From an uncultured Pelagibacteraceae bacterium (GTDB lineage Bacteria > Pseudomonadota > Alphaproteobacteria > Pelagibacterales > Pelagibacteraceae), in NCBI GenBank assembly GCA_902559605.1, contig CACEIC010000002.1, positions 1 through 64,000 on the forward strand: DNA of 64,000 bases, written 5' to 3'. How positions within the stretch are numbered: position 1 is the stretch's first letter; every line of letters begins with the position of its first letter. Below are positions 1 to 10,136 of this stretch, one piece after another. The notes below the pieces were generated by a model. That model was not told where the DNA came from, did not search any database, and saw only the letters and a list, made by a program, of their open reading frames with translations. Made by a program: the position numbers and the translations under genes.

Positions 1-295
1 GAACCTAAATGCAGACTAATATCTAATTGTAGGTTGCTAACATTGAAGTCACTCAATCTTGATATAATTAAAAGATGTGCAGACGAGCTAACTGGAATAA
101 ACTCAGATATTCCTTGAGTAATTGATAAAATTAGCGTCTCCACATATTTTGAAATCATTAGATCCAATACTTCATAATGAAATTGTAACCAAATTAAAGC
201 AATTACATATTTGCATATCATCTATGCATAATAAGAAAAAACCGCTGATTTACTTAAGTTTTGTGAAATATTAGTCAATATTTATGACCTTGTAA
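1..295. other. Gene-poor left edge; possible tail or remnant of an upstream gene
   Basis: No intact gene is visible. In the first plus-strand frame the window opens with 38 sense codons and a TGA at 115-117, which could be the C-terminus of an upstream gene. A second open stretch in another frame (about 122-274, ending in TAG) reads somewhat like protein, including SPHILKSLDPIL, so a frame-shifted remnant is also possible. I do not recognise either family. A short hairpin TGCATA/TATGCA lies at 212-228. With the sequence cut at base 1, a normal gene end and a decayed gene cannot be told apart. Confidence 0.25.
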
Positions 296-325
296 TTGTT
301 TATAATTAAATTTTTATCGTATATA
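296..325 (+). promoter_or_regulatory. Candidate promoter of gltDB
   Basis: TTGTTT (296-301) and TATATA (320-325) are separated by 18 nt. A perfect TATAAT also occurs at 301-306 but has no good -35. If TATATA is the -10, the start codon at 337 lies only 11 nt beyond it, so the message would be almost leaderless. AT-rich DNA gives many chance matches. Confidence 0.3.
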
Positions 326-336
326 CAGCGTCCACC

Positions 337-1770
337 ATGTCAGAAAAAATGCTTAAGTTTGTTAATATAGGTCAACAAAATCCACCTAAAAGAGATATAT
401 CAGACCGAAAAGAGGATTTTGATGAAATATATCAAGAATTTCTAAAAGATAGAGCTGTTCAGCAGTCAAGCAGATGTTCCCAATGTGGAGTACCATTTTG
501 CCAAGTTCATTGTCCATTAAGTAACAATATACCAGATTGGCTTAAACTAACTGCTGAGGGAAGATATGAGGAAGCTTATCAATTATCACAAAGCACAAAC
601 AACATGCCAGAAGTTTGTGGAAGAATTTGCCCCCAGGATAGGCTGTGTGAAGGAAATTGTGTAATAGAGCAATCGGGTCATGGAACGGTAACTATTGGAT
701 CAATAGAAAAATATATCACAGAGAAAGCTTGGGAAAATGGTTGGGTTAAACCAATAGAAATAAATAGTGAAAAAAATGAGAGTGTAGGAATTATAGGTTC
801 TGGTCCTGCTGGACTTGCTTGTGGAGAACAACTCAGAAAAAAAGGATACAAGGTAACTATATATGATCGTTATGACAGAGCTGGAGGGCTACTAATATAT
901 GGTATCCCAGGATTTAAATTAGAAAAGCATGTTGTTCAAAGAAGAATAAAACTTTTAGAAGAAAGTGGAATTAAATTTGTCTTAAACTTTGAAGTTGGAA
1001 AAGATTCCAGCTTGATGGAGTTAAGAGAAAAACATGATGCAATTTTAATAGCTACAGGAGTTTATAAAGCTAGAGAAGTTAATCTACCTGGTAACGATTT
1101 GAGTAATATTTTCCCTGCAATGGAATTTTTGACAGCATCAAATAAAAAAGGACTAGGTGATAAAGTTGAGTTGTTTGATAACGGAACTTTAAACGCTGAA
1201 GGCAAAGATGTTGTAGTAATTGGAGGTGGCGATACAGCAATGGACTGCTTAAGGACTTCAGTGAGACAGAATGCTAAATCTGTAAAATGTTTGTATAGAA
1301 GAGATAGAGAAAATATGCCAGGATCAGCAAGAGAAGTTGGCAATGCAGAAGAAGAAGGTGTTGAATTCATTTGGTTAACAAGCCCTAAAGAGTTTAAGGG
1401 AACAAATAAAATTGAAAGTTTAGTTGTTAATAAAATGAAATTGGGTGAGCCAGATGATAGCGGTAGAAGAAGACCAGTTGTTGAAGAAAATTCAGATTTT
1501 GAAATTAAAGCTGATCTTGTAATCAAAGCGCTTGGATTTGATCCAGAAGATCTTCCAAAATTATTTAATGAAGAAAAATTACAAGTATCAAGATGGGGCA
1601 CAATAAAAGCGGATTTTGATACAATGGAAACTAGTATAGAGGGAGTTTTTGCAGCCGGAGATATAGTTCGTGGAGCATCTTTAGTGGTTTGGGGCATCAA
1701 AGACGGAAGAGATGCCGCAACATCAATTGATAATTATTTACAAAGTAAACAAAAACTTAGAGTTGCTTAA
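337..1770 (+). CDS. gltD: Glutamate synthase (NADPH) small subunit, GltD
   Basis: The beta subunit of glutamate synthase passes electrons from NADPH through FAD and Fe-S clusters to GltB, where 2-oxoglutarate is aminated to glutamate. At 477 aa it has the usual length. Two N-terminal cysteine groups (C47, C50, C55, C59 and C94, C98, C104, C108) fit the [4Fe-4S] ligands. GSGPAG at 154-159 is the FAD-binding Rossmann motif and GGGDTA at 296-301 the NADPH-binding one. The C-terminal AAGDIVRGASLVVW segment is the conserved FAD-closing motif. No clear Shine-Dalgarno precedes the ATG; M5 is an alternative start. The stop overlaps the gltB start by one base (TAATG), so the two subunits are translationally coupled. 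Confidence 0.97.
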   Translation: MSEKMLKFVNIGQQNPPKRDISDRKEDFDEIYQEFLKDRAVQQSSRCSQCGVPFCQVHCPLSNNIPDWLKLTAEGRYEEAYQLSQSTNNMPEVCGRICPQDRLCEGNCVIEQSGHGTVTIGSIEKYITEKAWENGWVKPIEINSEKNESVGIIGSGPAGLACGEQLRKKGYKVTIYDRYDRAGGLLIYGIPGFKLEKHVVQRRIKLLEESGIKFVLNFEVGKDSSLMELREKHDAILIATGVYKAREVNLPGNDLSNIFPAMEFLTASNKKGLGDKVELFDNGTLNAEGKDVVVIGGGDTAMDCLRTSVRQNAKSVKCLYRRDRENMPGSAREVGNAEEEGVEFIWLTSPKEFKGTNKIESLVVNKMKLGEPDDSGRRRPVVEENSDFEIKADLVIKALGFDPEDLPKLFNEEKLQVSRWGTIKADFDTMETSIEGVFAAGDIVRGASLVVWGIKDGRDAATSIDNYLQSKQKLRVA

Positions 1771-4700
1771 TGAAGTTAAGAAAAAAAAATTTAAAAATTT
1801 TAAAAAGTAATCATGTTTACTCGGAAGAAATGGAACATGATGCATGTGGTGTAGGTTTAGTAGCATCTACCGAAGGTCTAAAATCAAGAAAAGTCGTAGA
1901 ATATGGAATCGATGCCTTAAAAGCTGTTTGGCATAGGGGTGCAATCGATGCAGACGGAAAAACAGGAGATGGTGCTGGAATCCATATTGAAATTCCTAAA
2001 GATTTCTTTGAGGAAAAAATTGAAGTCACTGGTCATAAACATGATAATTCTGAACTATGTGTGGGTATGATTTTCTTACCAAGAAATGATTATAGCGCTC
2101 AAGAGCAATGTAGAACTATTGTTGAAAGTGAACTAACAAAGAGAAATTTTAGTATCTATGGCTGGAGACAAGTTCCTGTTGATCCCTCTGTTTTAGGAGA
2201 AAAAGCTGAACAAACAAGACCTGAAATTACTCAAGTATTGTTCACATACAATGACAAAAAAGTTGTCAATAAATCTCTGGAACAAAAATTGTATGAAACT
2301 AGAAGAGTAATTGAAAAAGAAGCTCTCAATAATCAATTAAATAATTTTTATATATGTTCATTCAGTTCTAAATCTATCATTTATAAAGGAATGTTTTTAG
2401 CAGAAGCTTTGTCAGATTTTTATACTGACTTAAAAGATGAAAGATTTATATCGAGGTATGCAATATTTCACCAAAGATTTTCAACTAATACTGCGCCTAG
2501 TTGGGACTTAGCTCAACCGTTTAGATCTATAGCGCATAATGGTGAAATAAATACCCTTAAAGGAAATGTTAATTGGATGAAGGTTCACGAAGAAGAGATG
2601 TTTAGTCCAGTTTTCGAAGATATAGAGAATCTTAAGCCTGTAATACCAGCTGGAAATTCTGACTCTGCATCATTAGATAATGTTTTTGAATTATTAAATA
2701 TTTCTGGACAGCCTGCTCCTCTAGCAAAATTAATGTTAATACCAGACGCCTGGTCAAAAAAAAATAAGGTATTAAAAAAAGACCATCAACAGCTATTCAA
2801 TTTTTTAAATAGTACCATGGAGCCCTGGGATGGGCCAGCTGCTATAGCTGCAACAGATAATGAATGGGTAATTGTTGCAACCGACAGAAATGGATTAAGA
2901 CCACTTAGATATACAGTGACAAGAGACAAACTTCTCTTTGCAGGAAGTGAAACAGGAATGATAGATTTAAATGAGAAAAAAATTGTATCTAAAGGAAGAT
3001 TAGGACCTGGAGAAATATTAGGAGTAAGAATAGAAAAAGGCAAAGTATATTCAAACGATGAAATAAAAAACTACCTTTCAAAAGAGTATAAGCATTACAA
3101 CAATCAGATTATTGATCTTGATAAAAAATTAGAGGCAGAAACTGAAAAAGTAGAGCTAGAAGGCCAAAGTTTGAGGAATTTTCAACATTGTTTTGGATAT
3201 AGCATAGAAGATTTAGAATTAATTCTTCATCCAATGGCAGAAGATGCTAAAGAAGCAACAGGCTCAATGGGTGATGACACGCCTTTAGCAGTTTTATCTG
3301 ACAAATATAGACCACTATACCATTACTTTAGACAAAACTTTAGTCAGGTTACAAATCCACCAATTGACTCTCTAAGAGAAAATAAAGTTATGAGTTTAAA
3401 GACAAGATTTGGAAATCTTGGTAATATTTTAGATTTTAGTAAATTAACTAAAGACAATATTTATGTCTTAAATAGTCCGATATTATCAAATGCACAATTT
3501 GAAAAATTTTTGAAATTCTTTGGAAATAATAATAAAGTTTTAGATTGTACATTCAGCAAAGACGATGATTTAGAGACATCAATAAATTTACTCAAAGTTA
3601 AGTCTGAACAAGCTGTTAGAGAGGGAATTAAACAAATAATATTATCAGATAAAAATATTTCAGAAAATAGAATGCCAATGCCGATGCTTTTATGTATAGG
3701 TGCAATAAATACACATTTAGTTAAATTAGGTTTAAGAGGTTATGTTTCTATTAATGTTCAAACTGGAGATGCTTTAGATACTCATTCTTTTGCAACATTA
3801 ATTGGCGTTGGTGCTACTACTGTGAACCCTTATTTAGCTTTTGATAGCTTATATCAAAGACATTATAAGAAATTATTTGGAAATTTCACTTTTGATGAAT
3901 GTGTTTCAAGATACATTAAATCAGTCAATCTCGGTCTTCTTAAAATAATGTCTAAAATGGGAATTTCTGTTTTAAGTTCTTATAGAGGTGGATGTAATTT
4001 TGAAACTGTGGGACTAAGCAGAACAATTGTGAAAGATTATTTTCCTGGGATGTTATCAAAGATTTCTGGAATTGGTTTAAAAGGAATAGAAAAGAAAATC
4101 AGAACTATACACAAAGAAGCATTTTTCAATAATTCAAATATTTTACCCATTGGAGGTATTTACAGATATAGAAAAAACGGTGAAACACATCAGTATCAAG
4201 GCAAACTAATTCATTTACTGCAAACTGCGGTTGGACAAGGATCTTATGAAATATATAAAAAATACACAAAAGGTATTTATAATCTAAACCCAATAAGTTT
4301 AAGAGATTTAGTGGATTTTAAATCTAAAAATCCCATCGATATATCTAATGTTGAGCCTGCATCTAATATATTAAAAAGATTTGGAAGTGGAAGTATGTCT
4401 CATGGAGCTTTATCTAAAGAAGCACATGAAACTCTTGCTGTTGGCATGAACAGAATTAAAGGCGCATCTTGTAGTGGTGAAGGTGGAGAAGATGAAAAAA
4501 GATTTAAGATTATGGAGAATGGAGATAGTGCAAATTCAAGGGTTAAACAAATTGCATCAGCTAGATTTGGAGTAACCATTAATTACTTAAATAATTGTAA
4601 TGAGATTGAAATCAAAATTGCACAGGGCGCTAAACCAGGTGAAGGTGGACAATTACCAGGTTTTAAAGTTACGGATGAAATTGCCAGATTGAGACACTCA

Positions 4701-6266
4701 ACGCCAGGAGTTACTTTAATATCACCTCCACCACATCATGATATTTACTCAATAGAAGATCTAGCTCAATTAATTTATGATTTAAAACAAATAAATCCTA
4801 AGGCTAGGGTTGGAGTTAAATTGGTTGCTTCATCAGGAATTGGAACGATAGCTGCTGGAGTTGCAAAAGCTAAAGCAGACATAATTTTAATCTCAGGACA
4901 CTCAGGAGGTACAGGAGCCACTCCACAGACAAGCGTTAAATATGTTGGAGTTCCTTGGGAGATGGGATTAACAGAAGCAAACCAGGTATTGACTTTAAAT
5001 AATTTGAGACATCAAGTGACGCTTAGAACTGACGGTGGAATAAAAACAGGAAGAGATGTTGTAATTGCAGCCATGATGGGAGCAGAAGAATTTGGCGTAG
5101 CAACAACTGCATTAGTCGCAATGGGATGTATAATGGTCAGGCAATGTCATTCCAATACATGTCCAGTGGGTGTTTGCACACAAGATGATAAATTAAGAGA
5201 GAAATTTACAGGAACTCCTGAAAAAGTAGTTAACCTTTTCACATTTATAGCAGAGGAAGTAAGAGAAATACTTGCTGATCTTGGTTTCAAATCTTTAAAT
5301 GAAGTAATTGGAAGAACTGACTTACTAAGGCAAGTAAGCAAAGGATCACCAAACTTGGATGATCTAGACTTAAATCCTCTTTTTGTACAAGCAGATCCTG
5401 GAAAAAATAAAAGATATTGTGAGAAACCTGAAATTAATTCTGTTCCAAATACTTTAGATCAAAAATTATGGCCAGAAATAGAAGACAAAATAGATAAAAA
5501 AGAAAAAATAAATCAAGAATTCGAAATTCAAAATACCGATAGAGCAGTTGGTACTAGAATTTCTTATCATTTGTACAAAAAATTTGGAAATAACAATCTT
5601 GATGAAAATTCGATCGAATTAAATTTTAAAGGTTCAGCAGGCCAATCCTTTGGTGCTTTTGCTATTAAAGGATTAAAACTAATTTTAAAAGGGGATGCAA
5701 ATGATTATGTCGCCAAAGGATTATCAGGTGGATTTATTGTGATTAAATTACAAGATGAAAGCAACCTTGTTTCAAATGAAAATACTATTATTGGAAATAC
5801 TGTTTTGTATGGAGCTACTTCAGGAAAATTATTAGCCGCAGGACAAGCAGGAGAGAGATTTGCTGTAAGAAATTCAGGTGCAACTGCAGTAGTAGAAGGT
5901 TGTGATTCAAATGGTTGTGAATACATGACAGGTGGAAATATTATTATATTAGGAGATATTGGCGATAATTTTGGAGCTGGCATGACAGGAGGTATGGCAT
6001 TTATTTATGACCCTGAAAATCAATTTGATAAAAAAGTAAATCCTGAAAGTGTAGTTTGGCAAACCCCAGAAACTAAATTTTGGATTGAGCATCTAAGGAA
6101 ATTTATTCAAGAGCATGCGATAGAAACAAATTCAACAATCTCGAAAAAAATTGTTGAGAATTTTGAAAATGAAATAAATAACTTCGTCCAAGTTTGTCCA
6201 AAAGAAATGTTAGATAAGTTAGAAAATCCTATATCAAACAAAAAATTAGTCGGTCAAGCTAGTTAG
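1770..6266 (+). CDS. gltB: Glutamate synthase (NADPH) large subunit, GltB
   Basis: The alpha subunit hydrolyses glutamine and channels ammonia to the FMN site, where glutamate forms. At 1498 aa it matches the family. The class II amidotransferase domain should begin at C26 (motif HDACGVG), implying removal of a 25-residue propeptide. The central and FMN-binding synthase domains follow (GEGGEDE, GAKPGEGGQLPG, GGTGATPQTS). C1120, C1126 and C1131 fit the [3Fe-4S] ligands. The C-terminal part is the GXGXG beta-helix. The gene converges on the following hydrolase with an 8-bp overlap. With gltD it forms the GS-GOGAT route for ammonium assimilation. Confidence 0.97.
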   Translation: MKLRKKNLKILKSNHVYSEEMEHDACGVGLVASTEGLKSRKVVEYGIDALKAVWHRGAIDADGKTGDGAGIHIEIPKDFFEEKIEVTGHKHDNSELCVGMIFLPRNDYSAQEQCRTIVESELTKRNFSIYGWRQVPVDPSVLGEKAEQTRPEITQVLFTYNDKKVVNKSLEQKLYETRRVIEKEALNNQLNNFYICSFSSKSIIYKGMFLAEALSDFYTDLKDERFISRYAIFHQRFSTNTAPSWDLAQPFRSIAHNGEINTLKGNVNWMKVHEEEMFSPVFEDIENLKPVIPAGNSDSASLDNVFELLNISGQPAPLAKLMLIPDAWSKKNKVLKKDHQQLFNFLNSTMEPWDGPAAIAATDNEWVIVATDRNGLRPLRYTVTRDKLLFAGSETGMIDLNEKKIVSKGRLGPGEILGVRIEKGKVYSNDEIKNYLSKEYKHYNNQIIDLDKKLEAETEKVELEGQSLRNFQHCFGYSIEDLELILHPMAEDAKEATGSMGDDTPLAVLSDKYRPLYHYFRQNFSQVTNPPIDSLRENKVMSLKTRFGNLGNILDFSKLTKDNIYVLNSPILSNAQFEKFLKFFGNNNKVLDCTFSKDDDLETSINLLKVKSEQAVREGIKQIILSDKNISENRMPMPMLLCIGAINTHLVKLGLRGYVSINVQTGDALDTHSFATLIGVGATTVNPYLAFDSLYQRHYKKLFGNFTFDECVSRYIKSVNLGLLKIMSKMGISVLSSYRGGCNFETVGLSRTIVKDYFPGMLSKISGIGLKGIEKKIRTIHKEAFFNNSNILPIGGIYRYRKNGETHQYQGKLIHLLQTAVGQGSYEIYKKYTKGIYNLNPISLRDLVDFKSKNPIDISNVEPASNILKRFGSGSMSHGALSKEAHETLAVGMNRIKGASCSGEGGEDEKRFKIMENGDSANSRVKQIASARFGVTINYLNNCNEIEIKIAQGAKPGEGGQLPGFKVTDEIARLRHSTPGVTLISPPPHHDIYSIEDLAQLIYDLKQINPKARVGVKLVASSGIGTIAAGVAKAKADIILISGHSGGTGATPQTSVKYVGVPWEMGLTEANQVLTLNNLRHQVTLRTDGGIKTGRDVVIAAMMGAEEFGVATTALVAMGCIMVRQCHSNTCPVGVCTQDDKLREKFTGTPEKVVNLFTFIAEEVREILADLGFKSLNEVIGRTDLLRQVSKGSPNLDDLDLNPLFVQADPGKNKRYCEKPEINSVPNTLDQKLWPEIEDKIDKKEKINQEFEIQNTDRAVGTRISYHLYKKFGNNNLDENSIELNFKGSAGQSFGAFAIKGLKLILKGDANDYVAKGLSGGFIVIKLQDESNLVSNENTIIGNTVLYGATSGKLLAAGQAGERFAVRNSGATAVVEGCDSNGCEYMTGGNIIILGDIGDNFGAGMTGGMAFIYDPENQFDKKVNPESVVWQTPETKFWIEHLRKFIQEHAIETNSTISKKIVENFENEINNFVQVCPKEMLDKLENPISNKKLVGQAS

Positions 6267-7020
6267 CATTTTTAATAATATTATCTAACTCTTTACAAAT
6301 AATATTTAGATTTTTTTTTGACGAGAGACTATGGTCACCCTTCTTAATTATATTTAATTTTTTTTTTGCTTTGCTGAAGATTTTTAAAACTTCTCTTGAG
6401 TATTTAATTGGCACAACTTCATCTTTTTGACCATGGACCATAGTAACAGGTATTTTCATTGAAATTTTAACATTCAAAACTTTATTTTGTTTTTTTCTTC
6501 CATCTTTAATTAATTGATTAGTTATGAGATACTCATATCCACCATTTTTAATTTTGCTAATACCTCTTTTGATAATTTCACTCTTTGTCTTTTTTGAAAA
6601 TTTTTTCCACATTATTCTTGTTAAAAATTCTGGAGCAGAACCAATTCCCATAAAGCCTTTAATCTGTTTCTTAATTGATTTAAATAATAATAAAGAAATC
6701 CAAGCACCCATACTAGAACCTATTAAAATTATATCATTTTTTTTAACTATATTCTTAATAGTCTGTTTTGCATCATTTGCCCAAGTCGAAATATTCCCTT
6801 TTGTAAATTCTCCTGAAGATTTTCCGTATCCAGAATATTCTAGTGCCAAAAAACCAAATTTATTTTTTTTAGCATAGTTTAAAAATCTTTTAGGTTTATC
6901 TCCTTCTATATCGGATGCAAAACCTGGTAAAAATATAATATAAAGATTTTTCTTATAATAATTGCTTATATATCTTAGTTTTTTCGTTTTAGAAATTTTT
7001 AGAAATTTAAATTTTTTCAT
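6259..7020 (-). CDS. Alpha/beta hydrolase, ABHD10-like
   Basis: A cytosolic 253-aa alpha/beta hydrolase of unknown substrate. The catalytic triad can be read directly: nucleophile S103 in GSSMGAW, acid D200 in HGQKDEVVP and H230 in GDHSLS. LPGFASD (31-37) supplies the oxyanion region and EYSGYGKSSG (61-70) is the typical loop of this branch. The overall look resembles ABHD10-type esterases common in Alphaproteobacteria, but substrate cannot be inferred. No signal peptide is seen. It is divergent from the glycosyltransferase gene (42-bp spacer) and convergent with gltB. Confidence 0.85.
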   Translation of the reverse strand: MKKFKFLKISKTKKLRYISNYYKKNLYIIFLPGFASDIEGDKPKRFLNYAKKNKFGFLALEYSGYGKSSGEFTKGNISTWANDAKQTIKNIVKKNDIILIGSSMGAWISLLLFKSIKKQIKGFMGIGSAPEFLTRIMWKKFSKKTKSEIIKRGISKIKNGGYEYLITNQLIKDGRKKQNKVLNVKISMKIPVTMVHGQKDEVVPIKYSREVLKIFSKAKKKLNIIKKGDHSLSSKKNLNIICKELDNIIKNAN

Positions 7021-7048
7021 ATAAAGTATTAAAATTGATTTGAAATAT

Positions 7049-7054
7049 TATAAT
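7049..7054 (+). promoter_or_regulatory. Candidate -10 element for the glycosyltransferase-thrS operon
   Basis: A perfect TATAAT ends 8 nt before the ATG at 7063, inside the 42-bp divergent spacer. No convincing -35 was found. If real, the transcript would be nearly leaderless. Confidence 0.3.
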
Positions 7055-7062
7055 TCTACCAT

Positions 7063-8217
7063 ATGCATCCAAAATTGAAAGTTCTGCAAGTGATACCAAA
7101 ACTTGGATACGGTGGCGCAGAAACAGGTTGTTATGATATCGCACACTATCTACACGAAAATGATTGTAAGTCTTTTTTAATTTGCAACGGTGGTGAATTA
7201 ACAAAGTTTATAGATAAAAAAAAAGTTAAATATATAAGGTTACCTGTTAATTCCAAAAACCCCATTTTGGTTTTTTTTAATTCAATAATTATTTCTTTAA
7301 TAATTTTATTTTATGGAATTAATATTGTCCATGCGAGAAGTAGAGCGCCTGCATGGTCTTGTTTGCTAGCTACCAAAATCACACGACGTAAATTTGTAAC
7401 TACATTTCATGGAACATATAATTTTAAAAGTAAATTAAAAAAATTATATAATTCTGTAATGTTGAGATCAGATTTAATTATTGCTGGGTCTAATTTTATA
7501 TTTTCGCATATTAAAGAAAACTATTCCGAATACCTTAATGATAAAAAAAAATTCTTGGTTATATTTAGGGGCATTAATACTGATTATTTTGATCCATCAA
7601 CTACTATAGAAACAGAGGAAGATGAATTATTTAAATCATGGGGACTTAAAATTGAGAGAAAAACCGTTCTATTACCTGGAAGATTAACAGAATGGAAAGG
7701 CCAAGAAATGTTTTTAGATGCTATTAATAAAGTGAATATTAATTTAGGACATGAGGTATTTAATGTAATTATTCTTGGAAGCGATCAAGGAAGAGAACTT
7801 TATAAAAAGAAACTTATTAGGTTAGTTGAACAGTACAGATTAACTAACCAAGTAAAATTTATAGATCATTGTAAAAATATGCCTTTAGCTTACAAAGTTT
7901 CAGACATCATAGTTTCTTCATCTACAAAACCAGAAGCCTTTGGAAGAATATCTGTTGAAGCTCAGGCAATGAAAAAACCAATAGTTGCGAGTAATATTGG
8001 GGGATCAAAAGAGACTATAAATGAAAATAAAACTGGATTTTTATTTGAAGCAAATAACTCTGAAGATCTTTCAAAAAAATTAATAGAAATTATGAATTTA
8101 GATGAACAGACCATCAATCAAATGGGCATAGAAGGTAGAAAAAATGTCGTTTCAAAATTTAATGTTGAAAAAATGTGTTTTTCTACTTATTCAGAGTATA
8201 AAAAATTAATAAACTAA
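7063..8217 (+). CDS. Glycosyltransferase family 4
   Basis: A 384-aa retaining GT4-type glycosyltransferase, probably acting on lipopolysaccharide or another surface glycan. The N-terminal domain begins with a Rossmann strand and a glycine-rich loop (VIPKLGYGGAE, 10-20). The C-terminal domain has LLPGRLTEWKGQ and the family E-x7-E motif as E291 and E299 in PEAFGRISVEAQAM. Donor and acceptor cannot be deduced. The stop shares one base with the thrS start (TAATG), so this envelope gene appears to head the translation operon, an unusual partner for thrS. Confidence 0.9.
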   Translation: MHPKLKVLQVIPKLGYGGAETGCYDIAHYLHENDCKSFLICNGGELTKFIDKKKVKYIRLPVNSKNPILVFFNSIIISLIILFYGINIVHARSRAPAWSCLLATKITRRKFVTTFHGTYNFKSKLKKLYNSVMLRSDLIIAGSNFIFSHIKENYSEYLNDKKKFLVIFRGINTDYFDPSTTIETEEDELFKSWGLKIERKTVLLPGRLTEWKGQEMFLDAINKVNINLGHEVFNVIILGSDQGRELYKKKLIRLVEQYRLTNQVKFIDHCKNMPLAYKVSDIIVSSSTKPEAFGRISVEAQAMKKPIVASNIGGSKETINENKTGFLFEANNSEDLSKKLIEIMNLDEQTINQMGIEGRKNVVSKFNVEKMCFSTYSEYKKLIN

Positions 8218-10136
8218 TGCCAAATATTACATTACCTGATGGAAAAAAATTAAACTTTGAAAAAAGCGTGACAGGCACAGAGGTTGCTGAAAAAATTAGC
8301 AAGTCTTTAGGTAAGCAAGCTTTGGTGATGAGCATAAACGGTGAGCTTAAGGATTTATATACTGTTATTGATCAAGATTGTTCTATTGAAATATTTACAG
8401 CTAAAGATCCTGAGGGTTTAGAAGTCATTAGACATGACACTGCACATATAATGGCTATGGCTGTTCAAGAACTATACCCAGACACACAGGTAACAATTGG
8501 GCCAGTTATAGAAAATGGATTTTACTATGATTTTGCAAGAAAAGAGCCTTTTACTAGCGATGATTTAAAAAGGATTGAAAAAAAAATGTCAGAGATAATA
8601 GATAAAGATGTAAAAACAAGAAAAGAAGTTTGGGAGAGAGATAAAGCAATAAGTCATTTTAAAAAAATTGGAGAAAAATATAAAGCTGAGATAATTGAGA
8701 GCATTCCTAAAAACGAAGAACTTACGATTTATCATCATGGCGAAACATGGCATGATTTATGTAGAGGTCCACATTTAGTATCTTCTGGTAAAATAGGTAA
8801 GGCTTTTAAACTGACAAAAGTATCTGGAGCTTATTGGCGTGGTGACTCTAATAATGAAATGCTTCAAAGAATATATGGCACTGGTTGGGCAACTCAAAAA
8901 GAATTAGACCTTTATCTTCAGAGAATTGAGGAAGCAGAAAAAAGAGATCATAGAAAAATTGGAAAAGAAATGGATTTATTTCATTTCAGAGAAGAAAGTC
9001 CTGGATCTGTGTTCTGGCACCAGAAAGGATGGAATTTGTTCCAAAAATTAGTTTCATATATGAGAATGAAACAAGATCACGATGGTTACAAAGAGATAAA
9101 TACGCCAGAAATACTTGATAGATCTTTGTGGGAAAAATCTGGTCACTGGGAAAAATTTGGAGCTAATATGTATACTTCAACTACACCAGATGAAAAAGTA
9201 TTTGCAATTAAACCAATGAATTGTCCTGGATGTGTTCAAGTATTTAATCAAGGACTTAAAAGTTATAGAGACTTACCTTTAAAGATGTCAGAATTTGGAA
9301 AAGTTCATAGATATGAACCTTCAGGTGCATTGCATGGATTATTACGTGTAAGAGCCTTTACTCAAGATGATGCACATATTTTTTGTACAGAAGAACAAAT
9401 TACCGAAGAATGTTTGAGTGTTACAAATTTAATTTTAGAAATTTATAAAGATCTTGGTTTTGAAGATGTTATTTTAAAATATTCAGATAGACCAGATTTA
9501 AGAGTTGGTGACGATAAAGTTTGGGATAAATCAGAGGCTGCGTTGTTAGAGGCAATCAAAGCGACAAATTTAGAGTACTCAATTAATAAAGGTGAGGGCG
9601 CATTTTATGGACCAAAAATTGAATTTGTTTTAAGAGATGCAATCGGTAGAGATTGGCAGTGTGGAACCTTGCAAGTAGATTTAAATTTACCAGGTAGATT
9701 AGGAGCTTCTTTTGTTGATAAAGATGGAACTAAAAAAGTACCTGTAATGTTACACAGAGCATTATTTGGATCTTTAGAAAGGTTCATAGGTATCCTTATA
9801 GAGAATTATGCAGGCAAGCTGCCATTTTGGATATCACCTTTACAGGCAGTAGTTATTCCAATCTCTAGTGATTTTGATGAATATGCTAAAAGTGTAGCTA
9901 AGGAATTAAAACGGATTGGTTTGATTGTCGAGGTGGATCTTAAAAATCACAATTTAAATTATAAAATAAGAGATCATTCTTTAACAAAAGTACCAATGTT
10001 ATTGATTTGCGGAAAAAAAGAAGTTGACTCCAACAGTGTAACTATTAGAAGATTGGATTCTAATAAACAAGAAAATATGGCTTTGAAAGAATTTATAAAA
10101 AAATACTCCGATCTAAATAAAGCCCCTTCAATCTAA
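8217..10136 (+). CDS. thrS: Threonyl-tRNA synthetase
   Basis: Class II synthetase charging tRNA-Thr. The 639 aa match the E. coli enzyme (642). An N-terminal TGS domain (about 1-62) precedes the editing domain with H73-x3-H77 (HDTAHIMA) and CRGPHL. The catalytic core contains the zinc ligand C336 in NCPGC, motif 2 around RYEPSGALHGLLRVR, and motif 3 in the RALFGSLERF segment. A C-terminal anticodon-binding domain follows (from about 545). infC begins immediately after the stop codon. Confidence 0.97.
   Translation: MPNITLPDGKKLNFEKSVTGTEVAEKISKSLGKQALVMSINGELKDLYTVIDQDCSIEIFTAKDPEGLEVIRHDTAHIMAMAVQELYPDTQVTIGPVIENGFYYDFARKEPFTSDDLKRIEKKMSEIIDKDVKTRKEVWERDKAISHFKKIGEKYKAEIIESIPKNEELTIYHHGETWHDLCRGPHLVSSGKIGKAFKLTKVSGAYWRGDSNNEMLQRIYGTGWATQKELDLYLQRIEEAEKRDHRKIGKEMDLFHFREESPGSVFWHQKGWNLFQKLVSYMRMKQDHDGYKEINTPEILDRSLWEKSGHWEKFGANMYTSTTPDEKVFAIKPMNCPGCVQVFNQGLKSYRDLPLKMSEFGKVHRYEPSGALHGLLRVRAFTQDDAHIFCTEEQITEECLSVTNLILEIYKDLGFEDVILKYSDRPDLRVGDDKVWDKSEAALLEAIKATNLEYSINKGEGAFYGPKIEFVLRDAIGRDWQCGTLQVDLNLPGRLGASFVDKDGTKKVPVMLHRALFGSLERFIGILIENYAGKLPFWISPLQAVVIPISSDFDEYAKSVAKELKRIGLIVEVDLKNHNLNYKIRDHSLTKVPMLLICGKKEVDSNSVTIRRLDSNKQENMALKEFIKKYSDLNKAPSI

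Noticed and set aside
1062-1700. Long open frame on the minus strand inside gltD
   Set aside because: It lies entirely within gltD, has a serine/leucine-rich composition typical of antisense reading, and no recognisable motif.
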